A DNA stretch of 64,000 nucleotides from the NCBI GenBank assembly GCA_041821315.1, contig JBGUEO010000021.1, positions 1 to 64,000 of the forward strand, read 5' to 3'. Source of the stretch: DIGJ01 sp041821315 (GTDB taxonomy: Bacteria > Bacillota > Clostridia > Lachnospirales > Lachnospiraceae). Under the pieces are notes generated by a model. That model had not been told where the DNA came from, did no database searches, and worked only from the letters and a program-made list of their open reading frames with translations. A program made the position numbers and the translations under genes. The stretch's first letter is position 1; every line of letters begins with the position of its first letter. This document shows, in pieces, positions 15,754 through 24,513 of this stretch.

Positions 15754-17106
15754 ATGAGTAGTAATTACGAAACCCTGTCTCTGACAGAGCTAAAGGTAAT
15801 TGCCAAGGAAAAAGGTTTGAAGAATGTTTCTGCGTTAAGAAAACAGGAATTAATCGGGCAACTCCAAGGCATAGAGGAAACGCCGACCCCAAAAGAAATA
15901 GTAAAAAGTGCCCAGGAAGTGGGTTTGAAAAAAGATGTAAAAGAAAAAGATGCATCTGCAGATATAGAGCAATTGGATAGTGGAGAAAGGAAAGAAGGAA
16001 TTCTTGAAGTACTTCCAGACGGCTATGGTTTTATTCGATGTGACAATTATCTGCCAGGTGAAAATGATGTTTATGTATCACCAGCACAAATACGTCGTTT
16101 TAATTTAAAAACGGGTGATATTGTAGTTGGAAACATTAGAATTAAAAATCAAAATGAAAAGTTTAGTGCCCTGCTTTTTGTAAAAAGTGTAAATGGGTTT
16201 CATCCTTCTGAGGCACAACGTCGTAAAAAATTTGAGGAATTAACACCTGTTTTTCCAAATAGCAGGATACACTTAGAAACTCCAGGATGCAGTGTTGGTA
16301 TGAGAATGATGGATTTAGTATCTCCAATCGGTAAAGGGCAAAGAGGAATGATTGTATCACCGCCGAAAGCAGGAAAGACAACCTTATTAAAACAGGTGGC
16401 TAAGGCAATTACAAAGAATCATTCGGAGATGAATTTGATTATTTTGTTAATTGATGAGCGACCAGAAGAAGTCACCGATATAAAAGAATCCATTGAAGGG
16501 AAAAATGTAGAAGTCATTTATTCTACCTTTGATGAATTGCCAGAAAACCATAAACGTGTTTCAGAAATGGTAATTGAGCGGGCGAGACGTTTGGTCGAAC
16601 ATAAAAAAGATGTAGTTATCTTGTTGGATAGTATTACAAGACTTGCACGAGCATATAACTTAACGGTACAGGCAAGTGGAAGAACGTTGTCAGGAGGGCT
16701 AGATCCAGCGGCACTCCATATGCCAAAGAAGTTTTTTGGCGCAGCTAGAAATATGAGAGAAGGCGGAAGTTTGACGATATTGGCAACTGCTTTAGTGGAA
16801 ACTGGAAGCCGAATGGATGATGTTGTATTTGAAGAGTTCAAAGGTACTGGTAATATGGAATTGGTTTTGGATCGAAGTTTATCGGAAAAACGGATTTTTC
16901 CTGCAATTGATTTAATGAAATCAAGCACGCGTAGAGACGATTTACTTTTGAACCAAGAAGAAGCGGAAGCGAATCTTTTGATGCATAAGGCATTAAGTGG
17001 ATTGCGTTCAGAGGAAGCATTGGAGCGAATCATTGATATGTTTGTAAAAACAAAGAACAATGAAGAGTTTGTCCAGACCGTTCGCAAGGTAAAGATTATA
17101 GGATAA
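15754..17106 (+). CDS. rho: Transcription termination factor Rho
   Basis: This 450-aa Rho has an N-terminal helical Rho_N domain (LTELKVIAKEKGL), a short charged insert, the cold-shock-like primary RNA site (GILEVLPDGYGFIRC), and an ATPase core with Walker A PPKAGKTT (203-210), the Walker B region VVILLDSITRLARAYN and the R-loop segment GAARNMREGGSLTI. It is a hexameric RNA helicase that ends transcription. The start at 15754 follows AAAAGGAG; a GTG at 15736 would lie before the ribosome binding site. Confidence 0.97.
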   Translation: MSSNYETLSLTELKVIAKEKGLKNVSALRKQELIGQLQGIEETPTPKEIVKSAQEVGLKKDVKEKDASADIEQLDSGERKEGILEVLPDGYGFIRCDNYLPGENDVYVSPAQIRRFNLKTGDIVVGNIRIKNQNEKFSALLFVKSVNGFHPSEAQRRKKFEELTPVFPNSRIHLETPGCSVGMRMMDLVSPIGKGQRGMIVSPPKAGKTTLLKQVAKAITKNHSEMNLIILLIDERPEEVTDIKESIEGKNVEVIYSTFDELPENHKRVSEMVIERARRLVEHKKDVVILLDSITRLARAYNLTVQASGRTLSGGLDPAALHMPKKFFGAARNMREGGSLTILATALVETGSRMDDVVFEEFKGTGNMELVLDRSLSEKRIFPAIDLMKSSTRRDDLLLNQEEAEANLLMHKALSGLRSEEALERIIDMFVKTKNNEEFVQTVRKVKIIG

Positions 17107-17111
17107 AACAC

Positions 17112-17140
17112 TTGCTTTTTCGATGGATATATGATATAGT
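17112..17140 (+). promoter_or_regulatory. Promoter of rpmE
   Basis: TTGCTT (17112-17117) and TATAGT (17135-17140) are separated by 17 nt, giving a leader of about 60 nt before rpmE. Confidence 0.65.
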
Positions 17141-17170
17141 TAAAAAGCTGTTTATATAATAAACGACACG

Positions 17171-17186
17171 ATCGGTTGGGACCGAT
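17171..17186 (+). promoter_or_regulatory. Hairpin in the rpmE leader, candidate L31 autoregulatory RNA
   Basis: ATCGGT and ACCGAT form a perfect 6-bp stem with loop TGGG, 24 nt before the start codon. Ribosomal protein L31 is known to have leader RNA motifs in several bacterial groups; whether this hairpin belongs to them is not tested here. Confidence 0.45.
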
Positions 17187-17209
17187 AAATTATCAGTGAG
17201 GTGAAAAAA

Positions 17210-17422
17210 ATGAAGCAAGGAATACATCCAGATTATTATCAAGCAAAAGTTGCATGTAACTGTGGAAATGAATTTGTAACAGGATCTACAAGCAAGGAAA
17301 TCCACGTTGAAATTTGTTCGAAATGTCATTCGTTCTATACAGGACAACAAAAAGCTGCTAAAGCTCGTGGTGCTATTGACAAGTTTAATCGTAGATATGG
17401 TTTAAATCAAGACAACGAATAA
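17210..17422 (+). CDS. rpmE: 50S ribosomal protein bL31
   Basis: This 70-aa protein begins MKQGIHPDYYQAKVAC and has the zinc-binding cysteine pairs C-x-C and C-x-x-C (CNCGN and CSKCH), so it is the zinc-containing type of L31. It ends in a basic helix with DKFNRRYGL. The ATG at 17210 follows GAGGTG; an in-frame GTG at 17201 overlaps that site and is rejected. It is part of the rho-rpmE-DUF1385-prmC-prfA order usual in Clostridia. Confidence 0.96.
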   Translation: MKQGIHPDYYQAKVACNCGNEFVTGSTSKEIHVEICSKCHSFYTGQQKAAKARGAIDKFNRRYGLNQDNE

Positions 17423-17429
17423 GTCGAAT

Positions 17430-17466
17430 TTAGGTTGAGGTTGCTTTTAATCTCAACCTTTTTCTT
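17430..17466 (+). terminator. Terminator after rpmE
   Basis: AGGTTGAG (17432-17439) pairs with CTCAACCT (17452-17459), followed by TTTTTTCTT. It lies between rpmE and the DUF1385 gene, so only part of the transcript may continue. Confidence 0.8.
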
Positions 17467-17488
17467 CATTATATGGAAGGAGCATACT

Positions 17489-18658
17489 ATGAAATCGTCA
17501 GGAATTGGGGGACAGGCTGTCATCGAGGGAGTAATGATGAAAAATCAAGATGTATATGCCATAGCAGTTCGAAAACCAGATAAAACAATTGAAGTGAAAA
17601 ATGAAGAATACGAAAGTATTCAGAAAAGACACCCACTTATGAAACTTCCTATTATTCGTGGTATGGTTTCTTTTATTGAATCAATGGTAATTGGGATGAA
17701 AACTTTAACATATTCGGCAAGCTTTTATGAGGAAGAGGAAGTAAAACCAACAAAAATAGAAGAAACATTTGGAAAAATATTTAAAGAAAAAGCAGAATCG
17801 GTTGTTATGGGGGCAACAGTTGTTTTTTCTATTATACTTGCAGTTGCAATTTTTATGATATTACCGTTTTTCCTAGCAGAAATTTTTAATAAAATGGTGG
17901 ATAATGCAACCTTGCTTGCATTAATTGAAGGATTGATTCGGATTACTATTTTTATTGCATATGTAATTGGAATCTCGTTTATGCAGGATATTAAAAGGGT
18001 ATTTATGTACCATGGTGCGGAACACAAGACAATCAATTGTGTGGAACATGGATTACCACTTACCGTTAAAAATGTAAAAAAACAATCCAAGAGCCATAAG
18101 CGTTGTGGAACGAGTTTTTTATTTATTGTTATGTTTGTTAGTATTATCTTTTTTATGGTTATTCGAATGGATAATATATGGCTTCGCATGGTATGCCGTA
18201 TTTTATTAGTACCTATTATTGCGGGAATTTCTTATGAATTTATACGGCTGGCAGGCAATAGTGAATCTAAGGTGGTCGATATATTGAGTAAACCTGGATT
18301 GTGGTTACAGGCTTTGACAACAAGAGAACCTGATGATTCTATGATTGAAGTAGCAATTGCTTCTGTAGATGCAGTTTTTGATTGGAAAGAGTATCAGGAA
18401 AAAGTAAAAACAGAGCCTATTGACTCAAAGGTTGAAGCTAGTATCAATACGGTTGCAATGAAAAATTCGAAAATGCAAGAAAAAACAGTCGAATCAGAAT
18501 TGGCAGTAGCAAAAGAAAATATTAAAGCAATTAAAAATAAAGTGAAATCAATTGAGCCATATCAAGTTGCGGCAGGCGTTTTAGATGATGAAGATGATGA
18601 AATATTGAATGCACTTGATAAATATTTTGTATTTGAAGAAAAGAAAAAGGAACCATGA
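17489..18658 (+). CDS. DUF1385 family membrane protein (YqhQ-like)
   Basis: The 389-aa protein has the family start SGIGGQAVIEGVMMK, then RHPLMKLPIIRGM. Hydrophobic helices follow in the middle (VVFSIILAVAIFMILPFFLA and several more to about residue 250), with the conserved MYHGAEHKTINC motif and the KSHKRCGTSF motif. The Lys/Glu-rich C-terminal 100 residues are probably cytoplasmic. Function is not known. The start at 17489 follows GGAAGGAG; the longer frame from 17435 would include terminator sequence. Its stop overlaps the prmC start. Confidence 0.9.
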   Translation: MKSSGIGGQAVIEGVMMKNQDVYAIAVRKPDKTIEVKNEEYESIQKRHPLMKLPIIRGMVSFIESMVIGMKTLTYSASFYEEEEVKPTKIEETFGKIFKEKAESVVMGATVVFSIILAVAIFMILPFFLAEIFNKMVDNATLLALIEGLIRITIFIAYVIGISFMQDIKRVFMYHGAEHKTINCVEHGLPLTVKNVKKQSKSHKRCGTSFLFIVMFVSIIFFMVIRMDNIWLRMVCRILLVPIIAGISYEFIRLAGNSESKVVDILSKPGLWLQALTTREPDDSMIEVAIASVDAVFDWKEYQEKVKTEPIDSKVEASINTVAMKNSKMQEKTVESELAVAKENIKAIKNKVKSIEPYQVAAGVLDDEDDEILNALDKYFVFEEKKKEP

Positions 18659-19482
18659 TGAATATGAAACAATTACTTCAGGCTGGGGAAGATTTGCTTT
18701 CTCAGTCTGAAATTGCGGAATCAAAAATAGATGCTTGGTATCTCATGGAATTTTGCTTCCATTTGGATCGGGTATCTTTTTGGCTTAATCAAGCAAAACT
18801 GGTAGAAGAAGAGGAAGTAAAGCAATATCTAGGACTTATAAAATTGCGATGTGAGCATATACCACTTCAATATATTACGGGAAATCAAGAATTTATGGGA
18901 CTCATGTTTCATGTCAATGAGCATGTATTGATTCCAAGGCAGGATACAGAATGCCTAGTAGAAAAGGTTATGACTTGTTCAAAGAATAAGAAAATTCTTG
19001 ACATGTGTACTGGATCAGGCTGTATTGCAATTAGTCTTCAAAAGCTTGGGCAAGCAAGAGAGACGTGTGGAGTTGATATTTCAGAAGATGCTTTAATGGT
19101 TGCAAAAGAAAATGCAATTGCAAACGAGGTGGAAGTAAACTGGATAAAGAGCGATTTGTTTGCCTTTGTTCCTGAAAAATATGATATAATAGTATCAAAT
19201 CCACCTTATATAGAGAGCAAAGTAATAAAGGAGCTTATGCCAGAGGTTCGCTTACATGAACCAATGCAGGCACTTGATGGTAAAGAAAATGGCTTGTTTT
19301 TTTATCAAGCAATAATAGAACAAGCGAAAACGTATCTTAATAAAGATGGTAGAATATTCTTTGAGATAGGTTATAATCAAGGAGAAGATGTAAAAAAAAT
19401 ATTAGAAAAAGCTGATTTTACAGATATCGATATAATAAAAGACCTGTGTGGACTCGATCGAGTAGTATGCGGCAAAAGTTAA
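18655..19482 (+). CDS. prmC: Release factor glutamine methyltransferase
   Basis: This 275-aa enzyme methylates the Gln of the GGQ motif in release factors. An N-terminal helical domain precedes the Rossmann methyltransferase with ILDMCTGSGCIAISL and the catalytic NPPY motif at about 182-185. Its substrate gene prfA lies directly downstream. It begins ATGATG, overlapping the DUF1385 stop, with AAAGGAACC just upstream. Confidence 0.95.
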   Translation: MMNMKQLLQAGEDLLSQSEIAESKIDAWYLMEFCFHLDRVSFWLNQAKLVEEEEVKQYLGLIKLRCEHIPLQYITGNQEFMGLMFHVNEHVLIPRQDTECLVEKVMTCSKNKKILDMCTGSGCIAISLQKLGQARETCGVDISEDALMVAKENAIANEVEVNWIKSDLFAFVPEKYDIIVSNPPYIESKVIKELMPEVRLHEPMQALDGKENGLFFYQAIIEQAKTYLNKDGRIFFEIGYNQGEDVKKILEKADFTDIDIIKDLCGLDRVVCGKS

Positions 19483-19500
19483 AGATAGTGGAGGATAAAA

Positions 19501-20577
19501 ATGTTTGATAAGTTAGAGGATATATTAATTCGCTTTGAAGAAATTCTAAGTGAACTTCAAGAACCGAGCTGTATTAACAATCAGGAAAGATTTCGTAAAT
19601 TGATGAAGGAACAGACGGACTTGAGTTTAATTGTAGAAAAATACAAGGAATATAAGCAAGCAAAAGCTGGAATAGAAGATAGTTTGTTTATTTTAGATGA
19701 AGAAAATGATGAAGAAATGCGAGAATTAGCAAAGGAAGAGTTAAGTGATTGTAAGGCGAATTTAGTGCAGATAGAAAGTGATTTAAAAATTCTTTTACTT
19801 CCAAAAGATCCAAATGATGAAAAGAATGTTATCGTTGAAATTCGTGGAGGTGCAGGTGGTGATGAAGCGGCACTTTTTGCAGCTGAATTATTTCGTATGT
19901 ATTCCCGATATTCAGAACGAAATCGATGGAAAGTCGATATGATGAATTTAAATGAAAATGGAATTGGTGGGTTTAAAGAAGTAGTATTTATGATTGCTGG
20001 AAGTGGAGCATATTCTAAATTAAAATATGAAAGTGGAGTACATCGTGTGCAGCGTATACCAGTAACAGAGTCAGGTGGGCGAATCCACACATCTACTGCA
20101 ACGGTTGCTATTATGCCAGAGGCAGAAGAAGTGGATGTACAATTGGATATGAATGACTGTAAGTTTGATGTATTTCGTGCATCTGGAAATGGTGGACAGT
20201 GTGTTAATACAACTGATTCTGCGGTTCGTTTAACACATATACCAACAGGAATTGTGATTTCTTGTCAAGATGAAAAATCACAGCTTAAAAATAAGGATAA
20301 AGCACTTAAAGTACTTCGATCAAAATTGTTTGAATTAGAGCAGCAAAAAGCACATGATGCAGAAGCAGAATCAAGAAGAAGTCAGGTCGGAACCGGTGAT
20401 CGTTCCGAAAAAATTCGTACTTATAATTTTCCACAAGGAAGAGTAACGGATCATAGAATTAAATTTACATCGCATCGCTTGGATGAAATACTAGATGGTG
20501 ATTTGAGTGAAGTAATCGATAGTTTAACAGCAGCAGATCAAACGGCAAAGCTTAGCAAAATGCAAAACAATGACTAA
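19501..20577 (+). CDS. prfA: Peptide chain release factor 1
   Basis: RF1 (358 aa) releases peptides at UAA and UAG. The GGQ motif lies at 231-233 (ASGNGGQCVNTT); the codon-recognition region with GVHRVQRIPVTES and the domain ending in FTSHRLDEILDG are present. The ATG follows GGAGGATAAAA and is 18 nt after prmC. No programmed-frameshift site is seen, as expected for RF1 rather than RF2. Confidence 0.96.
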   Translation: MFDKLEDILIRFEEILSELQEPSCINNQERFRKLMKEQTDLSLIVEKYKEYKQAKAGIEDSLFILDEENDEEMRELAKEELSDCKANLVQIESDLKILLLPKDPNDEKNVIVEIRGGAGGDEAALFAAELFRMYSRYSERNRWKVDMMNLNENGIGGFKEVVFMIAGSGAYSKLKYESGVHRVQRIPVTESGGRIHTSTATVAIMPEAEEVDVQLDMNDCKFDVFRASGNGGQCVNTTDSAVRLTHIPTGIVISCQDEKSQLKNKDKALKVLRSKLFELEQQKAHDAEAESRRSQVGTGDRSEKIRTYNFPQGRVTDHRIKFTSHRLDEILDGDLSEVIDSLTAADQTAKLSKMQNND

Positions 20578-20602
20578 CTGATCATAGGAGGCGTAAAAAG
20601 AT

Positions 20603-21979
20603 ATGTTTCATATAGGGAAGAGAACACTGACTACAACTCAGATTATTGCGGTTGGTTTTCTCGCAGCGATTATTATCGGGACGATATTATTATGTTTACC
20701 AATATCTTCTAAGGCAAGAACTTGGACACCACTTATTGATTCAGTATTTATGGCAACGACTTCAATCTGTGTTACAGGTTTGGTAACGGTTACAACGGTG
20801 GAACATTGGAGCTTATTTGGTCAGGCAGTGATCTTATTATTAATTCAGTTTGGTGGGTTGGGTGTAGTAACATTTACCACAACTATGCTTTTGATATTAC
20901 GAAAACGAATTACACTAACCGAACGCCTTTTGATTCAAGATGCATATAATCTGAATACGTTACGAGGTCTTGTACGACTGACAAAGCGAATCGTAAAGGC
21001 AACGTTAATGCTAGAGGGAATTGGTGCATTATTTTTAGCAATTCAGTTTATTCCAGATTATACTTTTTTTCCTGGAGTATGGAAAGCCGTATTTATTTCC
21101 GTATCCGCTATGTGTAATGCGGGAATTGATTTGATTGGTAGTTATAGTCTAGTTCCATATCAGGGAAATATTTTAGTGAATTTTACGGTTATTACTCTTA
21201 TTGTATTGGGCGGTATTGGCTTTCCTGTGTGGTGGGACGTGGTCGCACAAATAAAGGAAAGAAGACAAAAAAAAACCATGTGTTCGCCTAAAAAGTTCTT
21301 TTCTAAGTTAACACTACATTCAAAAGTAGTAATTGCTGTTTCTTTAATTTTGATTTTGGGTGGAATGCTCTTGGTTTTTTTATTAGAATATTCCAATCCC
21401 AACACGTTAGGATCAATGCCACTGTGGAAAAAATTAATGGCTTCTCTTTTTCAGTCCGTAACAACAAGAACCGCAGGATTTTTAACGGTTCCACAAGAAA
21501 GCATGCGAAACACGACCTCCTTTATTTGTATGATTTTGATGTTCATTGGAGGGTCTCCATCGGGTACAGCGGGTGGTGTAAAAACTGTGACCGTAGCAAT
21601 GATTATCCTTTCGGCATACTGTATAATTAAAGGAAGGGAAGATACAGAAATTTTTCATAGAAAAGTGCCAAGCGGTATTGTTAGAAAAAGCTTGGCTGTC
21701 GTTATAATTAGTTCGGGAGTCCTGATTACAGCTACTACCTTACTATCTATAACTGAAAATGCACAGTTTATAGATGTTTTTTATGAGACAACCTCTGCTC
21801 TTGCAACGGTAGGATTATCAAGAGGTCTTACTGGAAATTTAACATTTCTTGGCAAAATTATAATTATAGTTACGATGTATGTTGGACGAATCGGTCCAAT
21901 TTCCCTTGCATTATTTTTTAATACGAGTAAAAAAGCAAAAAATAGAAGCCTTCCAGAGGGAAAAATAATGGTAGGATAG
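20603..21979 (+). CDS. ktrB: Potassium uptake membrane subunit (KtrB/TrkH type)
   Basis: This 458-aa Trk/Ktr channel-like subunit has four membrane-pore-membrane repeats; selectivity-filter-like segments include TTSICVTGLVTV, SAMCNAGIDLIGSYS, TTRTAGFLTVP and ETTSALATVGLSRGLT. It takes up K+ together with the cytoplasmic RCK subunit encoded 15 nt downstream. Length and pairing fit KtrB better than the longer TrkH. The ATG follows ATAGGAGGCG. Confidence 0.92.
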   Translation: MFHIGKRTLTTTQIIAVGFLAAIIIGTILLCLPISSKARTWTPLIDSVFMATTSICVTGLVTVTTVEHWSLFGQAVILLLIQFGGLGVVTFTTTMLLILRKRITLTERLLIQDAYNLNTLRGLVRLTKRIVKATLMLEGIGALFLAIQFIPDYTFFPGVWKAVFISVSAMCNAGIDLIGSYSLVPYQGNILVNFTVITLIVLGGIGFPVWWDVVAQIKERRQKKTMCSPKKFFSKLTLHSKVVIAVSLILILGGMLLVFLLEYSNPNTLGSMPLWKKLMASLFQSVTTRTAGFLTVPQESMRNTTSFICMILMFIGGSPSGTAGGVKTVTVAMIILSAYCIIKGREDTEIFHRKVPSGIVRKSLAVVIISSGVLITATTLLSITENAQFIDVFYETTSALATVGLSRGLTGNLTFLGKIIIIVTMYVGRIGPISLALFFNTSKKAKNRSLPEGKIMVG

Positions 21980-21994
21980 GAAAGAGGAGTGAAA

Positions 21995-22651
21995 ATGAAA
22001 AATAAAGAATTTGTAGTGTTTGGGTTAGGACGATTTGGAAAAAGTGTGGCAATTACATTAGCAGAAAGTGGATGTGAAGTGCTTGTTGTTGATAATAATG
22101 AAGATAAAATTCATGATATAGCAGATATTGTTACGTATGCAGTGAAGGCGGATGTTACGGATGCAGAAACGTTATCTTCTCTAGGAATTGGTAATTTTGA
22201 TGGAGCGGTTATTGCAATAGGTGAACATTTAGAAGCAAGTGTGCTAGGAACTATTTTAGTAAAAGAAATGGGAATTCCGTTTGTACTTGCAAAGGTTCAG
22301 ACAGAGACACAGGCAAAAGTGCTTATGAAGGTAGGAGCAGATAAAGTTGTTTTTCCAGAAAAAGAAACAGGAATTCGTATTGCAAATAAGTTAATTCATG
22401 GAAATTTCTTTGATGCCGTTGAATTATCATCTACCTATAGCTTGATGGAAATTAATTCGAAAGCAGAGTGGGATGGACATACGTTAAAAGAGTTGGATGT
22501 AAGAAAAAAATATGATATTAATGTTATTGGTATAAAAAATGATGGTAAATTGAACATAAATCCATTGCCAGATCAAAAACTATCTCGTAATGATGTATTA
22601 GTAGTAATTGGAGAAAACGAGCAGTTAACTAAGCTTCAAAGCGAAAAGTAG
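21995..22651 (+). CDS. ktrA: Potassium uptake regulatory subunit (KtrA/TrkA type)
   Basis: This 218-aa protein has one RCK_N domain (VVFGLGRFGKSVA nucleotide-binding loop, acidic end LVVDNNEDK) and one RCK_C domain at about 135-218. This single-unit size is that of KtrA, which gates KtrB in response to adenine nucleotides or cyclic-di-AMP in related Firmicutes. The start at 21995 follows GAGGAG; a GTG at 21989 overlaps that site. Confidence 0.93.
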   Translation: MKNKEFVVFGLGRFGKSVAITLAESGCEVLVVDNNEDKIHDIADIVTYAVKADVTDAETLSSLGIGNFDGAVIAIGEHLEASVLGTILVKEMGIPFVLAKVQTETQAKVLMKVGADKVVFPEKETGIRIANKLIHGNFFDAVELSSTYSLMEINSKAEWDGHTLKELDVRKKYDINVIGIKNDGKLNINPLPDQKLSRNDVLVVIGENEQLTKLQSEK

Positions 22652-22660
22652 AGGAATTAT

Positions 22661-23440
22661 ATGATTAGCAGTGCAAGCAATACGCAGATAAAAGAGATTC
22701 AAAAACTTCAAAAAAAAGCAAAGCTTCGAAATTCAACGCTGACCTTTGTTGTAGAAGGTAAAAAGATGGTAGAAGAAGCAAGGAATCGAATTCTTAAGGT
22801 GTATATTTCTGAGAGTTATTATAAAGAAGATTGCATGAAAACAACGGTTTTAAATCAAGATATGGTTGAAATTGTGGAAGATAAGATTTTTCGAGAGATA
22901 TCTGAGACGATAACGCCTCAAGGGATTTTGGCGATTGTTCGGATGCCACAATATAATTTAGAAAAATTTCTTTCGATGGAACATCCATTTTTTATGCTAT
23001 TAGAGGATTTACGTGATCCAGGCAATTTAGGTACAATTCTACGTACAGCAGAAGGTGCCGGAGTTGATGGTGTTATATTGAGTAAGGATTCGGTTGATTT
23101 ATTCAATCCTAAAGTAGTGCGTTCTACCATGGGATCCATTTTCCGTATGCCATTTTTGTATGTGGAAGATTTTCATAAAACACTTAAAATATTACAAAAA
23201 AATGGTGTGGCATTGTATGCTACAGATTTGAATGGTAATAATTATTTTAATATGGAAAGCTATGAAGACAGCTGTGGAATTATTATTGGGAACGAGGCAA
23301 ATGGTATTACGAAAGAAACCAAGTTAATAGCAGATTGTTTGGTGAAAATACCAATGGAGGGAAAGGTAGAGTCCTTGAATGCGGCGATTGCAGCTGCATT
23401 AATGATGTATGAAGTATATGGACAACGGAGAGAAAAGTAG
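22661..23440 (+). CDS. TrmH/SpoU family RNA methyltransferase
   Basis: This 259-aa 2'-O-methyltransferase has an N-terminal RNA-binding SpoU_sub_bind part (FVVEGKKMVEEA) and a SPOUT knot domain with EDLRDPGNLGTILRTAEGAG, GIIIGNEANGI and IPMEGKVESLNAAIAAAL. The family modifies rRNA or tRNA ribose; the exact site (RlmB-like 23S rRNA is one option) cannot be read from the sequence. It starts 9 nt after ktrA and is followed 13 nt later by the mobA-modE fusion. Confidence 0.9.
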   Translation: MISSASNTQIKEIQKLQKKAKLRNSTLTFVVEGKKMVEEARNRILKVYISESYYKEDCMKTTVLNQDMVEIVEDKIFREISETITPQGILAIVRMPQYNLEKFLSMEHPFFMLLEDLRDPGNLGTILRTAEGAGVDGVILSKDSVDLFNPKVVRSTMGSIFRMPFLYVEDFHKTLKILQKNGVALYATDLNGNNYFNMESYEDSCGIIIGNEANGITKETKLIADCLVKIPMEGKVESLNAAIAAALMMYEVYGQRREK

Positions 23441-23453
23441 TAGGAGGGTCTGA

Positions 23454-24365
23454 GTGAATACAGGAGTTGTTTTGGTTGCTGCCAATATGCAGTCAAAAGA
23501 TATAGGTTTTGTTCCGCTTCTGGAGGTGGGTTCTATTTCTATCGTTGAGCGAGTTGTTGCAACGTTTTATCAGGCTGGGGTAAATAAAATTGTCCTAGTA
23601 ACAGGAGAGCAAGCTGACCAGGTAGAAAAACAAGTAGCACATATGGGAGTGATTTGCCTTCGTGATGAAAATTATCAGCAAGCAGATATGTTGCGAACTG
23701 CTAAAATAGGATTTACATATTTGGAGCATATTTGTGATCGAATTGCATTTTGTCCGGTTGATATTCCTATGTTTACAGTAAACACGGTAAATAAGCTGAT
23801 GAATGCACCAGAACAAGTTATTTGTCCGTCTTATCAAGGGATAGGAGGGCATCCGCTTGTAATGAATGCATCGATTGTTCCATTTATATTAAAATATGAA
23901 GGAACAGGTGGAATAGCGGCAGCAATCAAGACAAGTGGATTTGAAAAGAGTTGGTTGGATGTTGATGATGAAGGAACAATGATTGATATTAGCAAACGAG
24001 CGGTGTCAAGTGAATTGATTGCGGCACATAAGAAGCAGATGTTACATCCATCTCTTAAAATATCGATAGCAAAAGAACAGGTTTTTTTTGGACCTGGAAC
24101 GGAACAATTGCTTGATTTAATAGAGAATACCGGTTCTGTTCGTAGTGCCTGTCAACTGATGCATATCTCATACAGTAAAGGTTGGAAAATGATACGATTA
24201 ATGGAAGAACAGTGGGGACATCCGATTGTTGAGAGAAAACAAGGTGGAGTTTCAGGAGGAAGTTCTTTTTTGACAGAAGAAGGAAAAAATTTAATGTATC
24301 GCTACAAATCCTTTCAAAAAGAAGTGAAAGAAAAAACAAATGAAATTTTTGAACAGTATTTTTAA
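23454..24365 (+). CDS. MobA-like nucleotidyltransferase fused to ModE-like DNA-binding domain
   Basis: The 303-aa product joins two modules. Residues 1 to about 190 look like an NTP_transf_3 enzyme of the MobA/MocA type (SISIVERVVATFYQAG, FCPVDIPMF, SYQGIGGHPLVMN), which attaches a nucleotide to molybdopterin. Residues about 205-303 look like the ModE N-terminal winged helix (LLDLIENTGSVRSACQLMHI, then SYSKGWKMIRLMEEQ, ending in SFLTEEGKNLMYRYKSF). The start is GTG 23454 behind AGGAGGG. The classic LAGG loop of MobA is not obvious, so catalytic activity is uncertain. Together with modABC directly downstream it is likely both a cofactor enzyme and the molybdate-responsive regulator. Confidence 0.85.
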   Translation: MNTGVVLVAANMQSKDIGFVPLLEVGSISIVERVVATFYQAGVNKIVLVTGEQADQVEKQVAHMGVICLRDENYQQADMLRTAKIGFTYLEHICDRIAFCPVDIPMFTVNTVNKLMNAPEQVICPSYQGIGGHPLVMNASIVPFILKYEGTGGIAAAIKTSGFEKSWLDVDDEGTMIDISKRAVSSELIAAHKKQMLHPSLKISIAKEQVFFGPGTEQLLDLIENTGSVRSACQLMHISYSKGWKMIRLMEEQWGHPIVERKQGGVSGGSSFLTEEGKNLMYRYKSFQKEVKEKTNEIFEQYF

Positions 24366-24401
24366 ACGTTTTTTTCAGAAAAAACAAATAAATAAAAATA
24401 G

Positions 24402-24443
24402 TTTGCTATTACAAAAAAATATTGCAGCAGCAAATTATTTTTT
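24402..24443 (+). terminator. Weak terminator after the mobA-modE gene
   Basis: TTTGCT (24402-24407) pairs with AGCAAA (24429-24434) across a long loop, followed by TTATTTTTTT. The stem is short. Confidence 0.4.
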
Positions 24444-24449
24444 TGCTTA

Positions 24450-24482
24450 CGACTTGTTTTAAAATACAAGTCGGTGTATAAT
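24450..24482 (+). promoter_or_regulatory. modABC promoter with overlapping operator-like dyad
   Basis: The promoter TTGTTT (24454-24459), 17 nt, TATAAT (24477-24482) overlaps an inverted repeat with perfect 8-bp arms, CGACTTGT and ACAAGTCG (24450-24473). The site covers the -35 box, so a bound protein would repress. The fused ModE-like protein encoded upstream is the obvious candidate, which is inference. Confidence 0.65.
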
Positions 24483-24513
24483 TCTAATATCAATTACAAA
24501 AGGAGATTATAGT

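Noticed and set aside
24366..24513. Moco riboswitch before modA
   Set aside because: The stretch is AT-rich with only a short weak hairpin and a protein-type dyad; no extended RNA fold is seen.
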